A DNA stretch of 18,654 bases from Thermoplasmata archaeon UBA184 (GTDB taxonomy: Archaea > Thermoplasmatota > Thermoplasmata > Lutacidiplasmatales > UBA184): positions 3,379-22,032 of the forward strand of contig DAEB01000037.1 in NCBI GenBank assembly GCA_002495185.1, read 5' to 3'. A model generated the notes under the pieces. It did not search any database. It was not told where the DNA came from and saw only the letters and a program-made list of their open reading frames with translations. Position 1 is the first letter of the stretch. Every line of letters starts with the position of its first letter. This document shows, piece by piece, positions 1-5,412 of the stretch. A program made the translations under genes and the position numbers.

Positions 1-2
1 TA

Positions 3-821
3 CCTTCGGGGGCTCCGCCCCCGTGTCTCGCGAGCGTGCATCGGGGCGTGGAAAGCCCCTTCCGCTTCTACCTCCGCCGTCAGGCGAAGGCGGCGGCCGC
101 CCTCGGAATCGCGTTCCGGGATGAGTCGCTGGCCTCGGGCGACGGACCGAGAGAGCTCGGGGAGCGGCTGACAGCGCTCGACCGGGACCCGACGGTCCAC
201 GCGGTCCTCCTCGAGCACCCGCTCCCACCCCCGTTTGACTTCTACCGGGCCGTTGCCGCTCTGCGCCCCGAGAAGGACGTGGACGGGGTCGGGACGGCGA
301 ATCTGGGACGCCTGGTCGCTCAGGCGCCCGTTCACGTGCCGGCGGTCGCCCTCGCCGCGGTCGAGATCGCCCGCCACTATCGGCTGCCGATGGAGGGGGA
401 ACGCGTCGTCGTCCTCGGCCGTTCCGAGACGGTGGGGCTCCCGCTCGCCCTCCTCCTCGCCGGAAAGGGAATCGGTCTCAACGCCACCGTGACAATCGTC
501 CACTCGAAGAGCCGCGACGTGAAAGGGTCGCTCGCTGGTGCGCGGACGATCTTCTCGTGCGTCGGTCGCCCCGCGACGCTCACCCGGGATGTCGTTCCCG
601 AGGGGTCGTTCGTGGTCGACGTCGGGACCTCCACCGTTCCGGACCCCGAGCGGCCCGGGGGGTCCCGGACCGTCGGGGACGCGGATTTCGCGGGGCTGGA
701 TGGATGGGCGGCGGGGGTGACGCCTGTTCCGGGCGGTGTCGGTCCCGTCACGGTCGCGAAACTCATGGCGAGCACGATGCAGTCGTACCGACTCGTGACC
801 CACGGGGACGAGGGACGATGA
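3..821 (+). CDS. folD: Methylenetetrahydrofolate dehydrogenase/cyclohydrolase FolD, 5' end cut by window
   Basis: FolD interconverts 5,10-methylene-, methenyl- and 10-formyl-tetrahydrofolate in the cytoplasm, using NAD(P). The frame is open to the left edge: codons from position 3 read PPCLASVHRG, which aligns without gaps to the conserved first FolD strand (P.LAvI.VG). The gene therefore starts outside the window and the GTG at 36 is not the real start. Visible family motifs are PEKDVDG, NxGRL, the nucleotide-binding GRSETVGLP, VTIVHSKS and the C-terminal PGGVGPVTVA. Odd points: in the Y-x3-K active-site motif the tyrosine is kept (69-71) but the lysine position is glutamine (81-83); the usual VQLPLP reads LLEHPLPPP (Q to E at 213-215); and the PCTP segment reads HVPAVAL. 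Dehydrogenase activity is likely, cyclohydrolase activity doubtful. The stop overlaps the next start as ATGA. Confidence 0.93.
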   Translation, partial: PSGAPPPCLASVHRGVESPFRFYLRRQAKAAAALGIAFRDESLASGDGPRELGERLTALDRDPTVHAVLLEHPLPPPFDFYRAVAALRPEKDVDGVGTANLGRLVAQAPVHVPAVALAAVEIARHYRLPMEGERVVVLGRSETVGLPLALLLAGKGIGLNATVTIVHSKSRDVKGSLAGARTIFSCVGRPATLTRDVVPEGSFVVDVGTSTVPDPERPGGSRTVGDADFAGLDGWAAGVTPVPGGVGPVTVAKLMASTMQSYRLVTHGDEGR

Positions 822-1177
822 ACCGTCACCACCCTGGGGCGCCCGGCGCGAAGCCCCTGCCGCTCCGCTGCCGCGACTGTCCGATGTGGTACGGGGCCGA
901 GGACGACGGTTGGGGACCCTGTTCGATCAAGAACCGGCGGGGGGACCAGAGGTACCTCACGTGGGGCGGGCACGCCTGCGACGAGAACTACACGCCGCCG
1001 AGGCCCCGTGAGGCCCTGCTCCGCGCCGCCGCGTTGAGCGGCGTCCGCTCGACCTCGAGGGCGTCCGCGGTGGGATACACCTCGACCTCGAACGCGGGCC
1101 AGGGCAAGCGACGGGCCGCACGGCGCAGGACGCGCGGGGAGAGCTCGACGCGTCGGCGGTCCGCGTCCAGGCGATAG
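818..1177 (+). CDS. Small four-cysteine, zinc-ribbon/rubredoxin-like hypothetical protein
   Basis: An ATG at 818 overlaps the folD stop (ATGA), so the two are probably translationally coupled. The product would be 119 residues. The first 57 residues look like a real domain: Cys18, Cys21, Cys35 and Cys54, with surrounding motifs CRDCPMWYG, DGWGPC, RYLTWGGHACDE. Four spaced cysteines plus conserved-looking W and G residues suggest a bound zinc or iron atom. I do not recognise the function. From about residue 57 onward the frame lies antisense to the 3' end of the radical SAM gene and becomes a low-complexity Arg/Ser stretch. That tail is either a non-conserved extension or a sign that an earlier stop was lost. 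The folD linkage is the only functional context. Confidence 0.62.
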   Translation: MNRHHPGAPGAKPLPLRCRDCPMWYGAEDDGWGPCSIKNRRGDQRYLTWGGHACDENYTPPRPREALLRAAALSGVRSTSRASAVGYTSTSNAGQGKRRAARRRTRGESSTRRRSASRR

Positions 1178-2127
1178 TCGGCTCGTTCGGTCCCGACCGC
1201 GCGCGCGACCCGAACGGCCCATCGTCCGAGCGACACCGCTGGCTCCGCCTCGATGATTCCGAGGAGGACGGTGCCGTCCTCTGTCCGGACCGCGAACCCG
1301 GGAGCGGTCCGCTCCGCCCGGCGGAGAAGCCGCTGGCGCAACTGGACGCCGTCCTTGAACCGGGACGAACAGTAATGGAGCGGGATCGACAGGCGGAGCT
1401 CCCGGACGAGCCTCTCGGCGGTCGCCCGGCTGCCGCGCACTCCCCATCCGTTCCGGGGGTCGACCCGATACCCCCGCTCCCGCATCGTCGCCTCGTTCGT
1501 CTCGGAGAACTCGAGCTCGTTCAGGTTGACGAAATCGACCCCGATCTCTTCGAGGGCTCGTAAAAGGCGCCGAAGCTCCGGCTCCTTCTCGGGAAGGACG
1601 GGAATCTCCACCCCGCGCCGGATTCCCCAGGCGGGCGCCCGCTCGAGGACGGTGCGGTACGCTCCCCCATCGCTCGCGAGGGGCCCCCATAGGTAGTGCG
1701 GGATGTGCAGGCGGAACTCGTCGAGCCCCGCGCGCGCGAGCCGCTCGAGCTTCTCCGGGTTCGGCTCGTGCGTGTAGAGGTGGACGTTGTGGTCGGGGCC
1801 GAACTCCCGCTTCAGAAGCCGCACGTAATGCTCCACCCGGTCGACCACGCCGAGGGGGTCGCCGCCGGTGATCCCTGTACCCGCCGCGCCGATCGACCGC
1901 GCCTCCTCGAGCACGTCGTCGTCCGAAAGGACGCGCCGCTCGTTCGCGTAGACGACGTCCTTCTGATTGCGCGTCGGGGAGACGGGGCAGTAGAAGCAGC
2001 GGAACCGGCAGAGTCCCGTCACGAACAAGACCATCTTGCGTCCCTCCGCGCACTGCTCGCAGGCGACGGAAAGAGGACCCCGGTGGCTCGAGGCCATCGG
2101 GAGCAGCGTCAGACGGTCCGGATCCAT
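988..2127 (-). CDS. Radical SAM protein, COG2108-type (PFL-activase related)
   Basis: A predicted 379-residue radical SAM enzyme. Cys40, Cys44 and Cys47 form the CxxxCxxC [4Fe-4S] motif (CRFRCFYC), preceded by a second pair, Cys23 and Cys26 (CEQC). ITGGDPL is the SAM-binding GGE/GGD-type motif, and HLYTHEPNPE and EFRLHIP fit later strands of the barrel. The LHYCSSRFKDGVQLRQRL segment is typical of the uncharacterised archaeal COG2108 family. The substrate is unknown. I chose ATG 2127 because a TATA-like element (GCTTATC on this strand) lies about 27 bp upstream, implying a leaderless mRNA. ATG 2097 is a second possibility. The frame stays open to 2412, but that would run into psmA. The last 190 bp overlap the small four-cysteine gene tail to tail. 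Confidence 0.85.
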   Translation of the reverse strand: MDPDRLTLLPMASSHRGPLSVACEQCAEGRKMVLFVTGLCRFRCFYCPVSPTRNQKDVVYANERRVLSDDDVLEEARSIGAAGTGITGGDPLGVVDRVEHYVRLLKREFGPDHNVHLYTHEPNPEKLERLARAGLDEFRLHIPHYLWGPLASDGGAYRTVLERAPAWGIRRGVEIPVLPEKEPELRRLLRALEEIGVDFVNLNELEFSETNEATMRERGYRVDPRNGWGVRGSRATAERLVRELRLSIPLHYCSSRFKDGVQLRQRLLRRAERTAPGFAVRTEDGTVLLGIIEAEPAVSLGRWAVRVARAVGTERADYRLDADRRRVELSPRVLRRAARRLPWPAFEVEVYPTADALEVERTPLNAAARSRASRGLGGV

Positions 2128-2148
2128 CGGGGAAGGAGCCGGGCTCTC

Positions 2149-2160
2149 CACGATAAGCGT
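2149..2160 (-). promoter_or_regulatory. TATA-like element of the radical SAM gene
   Basis: On the minus strand the element reads ACGCTTATCG, centred about 27 bp before ATG 2127. That spacing places transcription start at or next to the start codon. Weak consensus match. Confidence 0.45.
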
Positions 2161-2220
2161 TTCCCGGCCGCCCGGACGAGCCCCCGCGAGAACGCGACCC
2201 TGCCGACGGCCGGTTCCCGT

Positions 2221-2237
2221 GGTGGCCTCGCGCCACC
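2221..2237. repeat. Short perfect hairpin in the radical SAM/psmA divergent region
   Basis: GGTGGC and GCCACC (6 bp) flank a 5-nt spacer. It sits midway between the two divergent starts at 2127 and 2320, upstream of the likely psmA promoter. It could be a regulator site or chance in GC-rich DNA. Confidence 0.3.
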
Positions 2238-2267
2238 AAGTGGGGTGGGGGGAGGCCGAAGGCGTAC

Positions 2268-2310
2268 GCTCAAATCCCCCACCCGATTGGACGCCGCCGC
2301 TCTGGGAGGA
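2268..2310 (+). promoter_or_regulatory. Putative psmA promoter and ribosome binding site
   Basis: A weak A/T island (CTCAAAT, about 2269-2275) would give a transcript start near 2298. GGGAGGA at 2304-2310 is a good Shine-Dalgarno sequence 9 nt before ATG 2320 and fixes the start. The Shine-Dalgarno call is much firmer than the TATA call. Confidence 0.45.
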
Positions 2311-2319
2311 GACTCGCCG

Positions 2320-3078
2320 ATGGAGATGCAACCGGGCCAGATGGCGTATGACCGGGCCAGCACGGTGTTCTCGCCGGACGGCCGACTGTTCCAGGTGGAG
2401 TACGCCCTCCAAGCGATCCAGATGGGCGGCACCGCCGTGGCGGTCACCTACGATTCGGGGATCGTCTTCGTGGCGTACCGGAACCTCCCCGTGAGCTCGC
2501 TCGCGGAAGCCGGGTCGATCGAGAAGAGCTTCGCGATCGACCGGGGACTCGGATGCGTCACCGCGGGACTCATCGCCGACTCCCGCGTCCTAGTGGAGTT
2601 TCTCCGGGTGGAGGCGCAGCGGCACCGTCTCACGTACGGGGAGGCGCCGCCGTACACGCTCCTCGGCCACGCCCTCGGGACGCTCCTGCAGCAATACACG
2701 CAGTTTGGCGGAACGCGTCCGTTCGCGGTCTCCTTGCTGCTCGGAGGGTTCGACGGGACCAGCCCCGGTCTGCTCGAGCTCGACCCCAGCGGCGCGACGA
2801 TCGGCTGGAAGGCGTACGCGATCGGCCGGAACCGCCGCGCGGTCGCCGATTTCCTGGAGGAGAAGCGCGCGGACAACCTCACCGAGGACGCCGCGTTCAA
2901 GCTCGCGGTCCAGGCGGTCGCCGAAGGCTCCCCGACCCCGTTCCCTCCGGACGCACTCGATGTGGCGATCCTCGAACCCGACTCGGACCTCCGACGGCTT
3001 GACGTGAGCGAAGTCGCCCGCCGTGTTCAAGGAATGCCGTTCATCGGCACTCCCGAACGTCGGCAGGGCTCCCGGTAA
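2320..3078 (+). CDS. psmA: 20S proteasome subunit alpha
   Basis: The alpha subunit forms the outer rings of the archaeal 20S proteasome and gates substrate entry. The 252-residue product matches the archaeal family throughout: the N-terminal gate region MAYDRASTVFSPDGRLFQVE (Tyr10, Asp11, Pro19 by local numbering), SIEKSF with the lysine (Lys69) equivalent to Thermoplasma Lys66 that receives HbYX tails of regulators, TAGLIADSRV, VEAQRHRLTYGE, LLQQYTQFGGTRPFAVSLLLGG and the late YAIGRNRRAVADFLEE. The closest sequence I can recall is the Thermoplasma protein. Strands around residues 50-62 (FVAYRNLPVSSLAEAG) are more divergent than usual. ATG 2320 is supported by the GGAGGA ribosome binding site; ATG 2326 is in frame but worse placed. 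The beta subunit and the regulatory ATPase are not in the window. Confidence 0.96.
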   Translation: MEMQPGQMAYDRASTVFSPDGRLFQVEYALQAIQMGGTAVAVTYDSGIVFVAYRNLPVSSLAEAGSIEKSFAIDRGLGCVTAGLIADSRVLVEFLRVEAQRHRLTYGEAPPYTLLGHALGTLLQQYTQFGGTRPFAVSLLLGGFDGTSPGLLELDPSGATIGWKAYAIGRNRRAVADFLEEKRADNLTEDAAFKLAVQAVAEGSPTPFPPDALDVAILEPDSDLRRLDVSEVARRVQGMPFIGTPERRQGSR

Positions 3079-3082
3079 CGCT

Positions 3083-3099
3083 GCCGGCCGACGGCCGGT
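3083..3099 (+). terminator. Possible psmA transcript-end hairpin
   Basis: CCGGCC and GGCCGG (3084-3089/3093-3098) form a 6-bp stem with a 3-nt loop, starting 5 nt after the psmA stop. No T-run follows, so termination is only inferred from position. Confidence 0.35.
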
Positions 3100-3111
3100 G
3101 CCCGCGCGAGT

Positions 3112-3123
3112 ACCTAACTAAGA
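3112..3123 (+). promoter_or_regulatory. TATA-like element of the DinB-like gene
   Basis: ACCTAACTAAG, centred about 28 bp before ATG 3146, is the only A/T-rich stretch in this intergenic gap. It fits a leaderless start. Confidence 0.5.
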
Positions 3124-3145
3124 GCCGACCGTACGTCCCGTTCGT

Positions 3146-3688
3146 ATGGCCGAGAAGCTCTCCCTTTCCCCTCGGGACGTTCGGGCGATCTTCGACTACG
3201 ACCGCGCGGTGTTCGAGCGATTCGTCGTGCGCGTCCGTCGCCTGCCCGGAAAGGAGGCGACCCGCCAACGAGGGATCGGGCACGAGTCGCTCTTCGACAC
3301 TCTCGTCCACATTCTGCACGTGCACGAGGTCTGGCACGAGTACATCGTGCGCGGACGGAACTCGGAGGCCGAGCTCGAGCGCCTGTTCCGGGACCCGACG
3401 CGCCATCCGATGAACTGGAAGGAGTTCGACGCGTATTCGAAGCGGGTCTGGGCCGGCCTGGACCGGACGGCTCGCTCGCTCGACGCGCGAGAGCTCCGCC
3501 GGAAAGTGACGGCCTTCTGGATGCCGGGCGACTACACGGTCCGGGACGCCGTCCTCCAGTCGACGATCGAACAGGCACACCACCTCGGCGAGGTCATCGG
3601 CGCGCTCTGGCAGGACGACCGCCGGCCCCCCGACATGACGTGGATCGACGTGCGGCGGCCCGCCCCGCGCCGAGCGCGTCGGCGCTAG
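3146..3688 (+). CDS. DinB/YfiT-like four-helix-bundle metalloprotein
   Basis: A 180-residue protein with the hallmarks of the DinB/YfiT superfamily, four-helix bundles that bind a divalent metal through three residues, usually histidines. The first metal helix has HESLFDTLVHILHVHEVWHEY (candidates His55, His58, His60). The last helix has EQAHHLGEVIGALW, matching the family's HRGQI region, so His146 is the likely ligand. Several family members are thiol-dependent transferases, but no substrate can be assigned here. The last 20 residues are a basic tail (RRPAPRRARRR). The start has a TATA-like element 28 bp upstream and probably a leaderless mRNA. The stop codon overlaps the uvrC stop on the other strand (CTAG at 3685-3688). 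Confidence 0.78.
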   Translation: MAEKLSLSPRDVRAIFDYDRAVFERFVVRVRRLPGKEATRQRGIGHESLFDTLVHILHVHEVWHEYIVRGRNSEAELERLFRDPTRHPMNWKEFDAYSKRVWAGLDRTARSLDARELRRKVTAFWMPGDYTVRDAVLQSTIEQAHHLGEVIGALWQDDRRPPDMTWIDVRRPAPRRARRR

Positions 3689-5412
3689 GACCGAGAAGTC
3701 GCCGCGCCCGACCGGGCGGCGTCCTCGAACTCTCCGCGCAGACGCATCCGCCGGCGGGTCCGGTGGTAGGTGACCGCGAAGCGGTGCGCCTCGTCCCGCA
3801 CGGCGCGCAGGAGGAGCATCGGGGGTGCGTTCGGGTTCGGGTGCATCGGCTCCGACCGATCCGGCCGGTAGACCTCCTCCTCCCGCTTCGCGAGGCCGAT
3901 CGCCGGGACGCGCTCCGAGAGCCCGAGCTCGGCGAGGGCCGACTCCGCGGCGGAGAGCTGACCGGCCCCCCCATCGATCAGGAGGAGGTCGGGGAGGACC
4001 TCGTTCTCGGCGAGGCGACGGAGGAAGCGGCGGCGCACGACCTCGGCGACCATCGCGAAGTCGTTCGTCCCCTCGACCGTCCGGATCCGATAGCGCCGGT
4101 ACTCCGACTTCTTCGCGACCCCTCGTTCGAAGACGACCAGCGAACCGACCGCCTCCGACCCTTGGAAGATCGAGATATCGACCCCCTCGATCCAGTTCGG
4201 GATCGTCGGAAGCTCGAGGAGGTTCTGGACCGCGACGAGGACCTCGCGCGGCGCGGGCCGGGCGACGACCTGGTCGACCGTGGCCCGGGCGAGTCGCTCC
4301 GCGAGCCGTCCGAGGGAGGCGTACCGGCCCGTCGGCCGGAAGCGGACCTCCACCCCCCGCGGGGCGAACAGCTCGTCGAGGGTCGCGTCGACCCCGGGCG
4401 GCCGCGGAGCCGCGACGTAGATCCGGTCGGGGAGCTCGAGCTGAGCGCCGTAGTACTGCGTGAGGAACTGTCGAAGGACCTCCCCGGGCTCGGGGAGGTC
4501 GTCCGCGGGGATCGTCACGAGGTGCGGCTCGGTCCGACGCACCTCCCCGTCCTCCACGCGAAGGAGCCCGACCGCCACGCGGAGCGTGGACGGGTCCTGG
4601 GGGTAGGCGAGGGCGAGGACATCCGCCCGCCCCGAGCCCGGCCCGACGACCGCCTGGCGCTCGGCGAGCGCGCCGAGGCCGGCGAGCGCGTCCCGGAGCA
4701 TCGCCGCCCGCTCGAACTCCTCGCGCTTCGCGGCCTCCCGCATCTCGGTCTCCACGAGCGGACGGACGCGACCGATCTCCCCCCGCAGCACCTCGGTCGC
4801 GCGGTCGATGCGCGCGCGATACTCCTCGGGCGGGATCGCCGCAATGCACGGCGCGCTGCAGACCTTGAGGTGGTAGTAGAGGCACGCCTGCTTCGGGAGG
4901 CGGACGCACCGGCGGAGCTGGAAGAGGTCGCCGAGCAACTTCTCGACGCTCCGCGCTTCGCGGGCGCTCGTGTACGGTCCGAAGAGGAGGAGGCCCGCCC
5001 GGCGGCGCGGCCGGCGGACGAGGTAGATGCGCGGAACCTCCTCACCGACGCTGACCGCGAGGTACGGGTAGCTCCGGTCGTCCTTCAGGAGGACGTTGTA
5101 CGGGGGCTGGTACTGCTTCACCAGGTTCGCCTCGAGGAGGAGCGCCTCCCGCTCCGTCGCCGTCGGGACGAACTCAACGCTCGCGCTCTGGGCGAGGATC
5201 GTCCCATCCTTCTCGATGCGCGCGCGCAGGTGGTCGAGCACGCGACGGCGAAGGCTCCGTGCCTTCCCGACGTAGACCACGTCGCCGCGCCCCGAACGGA
5301 AGAGGTAGACCCCGGGCGCGTTCGGTCCGGTGCGGAATCCCTCGCGGCTCTCCGCGGCGAGCTGGCTCGCCGGGACGAACGACGGGAGCTCGGTCCGACG
5401 GTCCTCCGTCAT
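3685..5412 (-). CDS. uvrC: Excinuclease ABC subunit C lacking the C-terminal HhH domain
   Basis: UvrC makes both incisions around a lesion in nucleotide excision repair, after UvrA/UvrB recognition. The 575-residue product has the N-terminal GIY-YIG nuclease (GVY 34-36, YVGKA 47-51), four spaced cysteines (169, 177, 185, 189) equivalent to those that bind a [4Fe-4S] cluster in E. coli UvrC, a UVR helix pair near 227-242 that would contact UvrB, and the RNase H-like nuclease with Asp412 (GVDISIFQG), Asp480 (LLIDGGAGQL) and His543 (RDEAHRFAVTYHR). It ends about 25 residues after that histidine, so the usual tandem helix-hairpin-helix domain is absent. ATG 5412 overlaps the uvrA stop (ATGA), showing operon coupling. 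The stop shares bases with that of the DinB-like gene. Confidence 0.95.
   Translation of the reverse strand: MTEDRRTELPSFVPASQLAAESREGFRTGPNAPGVYLFRSGRGDVVYVGKARSLRRRVLDHLRARIEKDGTILAQSASVEFVPTATEREALLLEANLVKQYQPPYNVLLKDDRSYPYLAVSVGEEVPRIYLVRRPRRRAGLLLFGPYTSAREARSVEKLLGDLFQLRRCVRLPKQACLYYHLKVCSAPCIAAIPPEEYRARIDRATEVLRGEIGRVRPLVETEMREAAKREEFERAAMLRDALAGLGALAERQAVVGPGSGRADVLALAYPQDPSTLRVAVGLLRVEDGEVRRTEPHLVTIPADDLPEPGEVLRQFLTQYYGAQLELPDRIYVAAPRPPGVDATLDELFAPRGVEVRFRPTGRYASLGRLAERLARATVDQVVARPAPREVLVAVQNLLELPTIPNWIEGVDISIFQGSEAVGSLVVFERGVAKKSEYRRYRIRTVEGTNDFAMVAEVVRRRFLRRLAENEVLPDLLLIDGGAGQLSAAESALAELGLSERVPAIGLAKREEEVYRPDRSEPMHPNPNAPPMLLLRAVRDEAHRFAVTYHRTRRRMRLRGEFEDAARSGAATSRS

Noticed and set aside
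36..821. GTG at 36 as the folD start
   Set aside because: The codons before it continue the conserved first FolD strand in frame to the window edge, so the gene begins upstream.
377..2239. 620-codon open frame on the minus strand across folD and the radical SAM gene
   Set aside because: Arg/Gly/Pro-rich with no domain character; it is in a different frame from two well-supported genes. Long open shadow frames are expected at this GC content.
2128..2412. N-terminal extension of the radical SAM frame
   Set aside because: It would overlap psmA, has no family similarity, and the TATA-like element at about 2154 supports ATG 2127.
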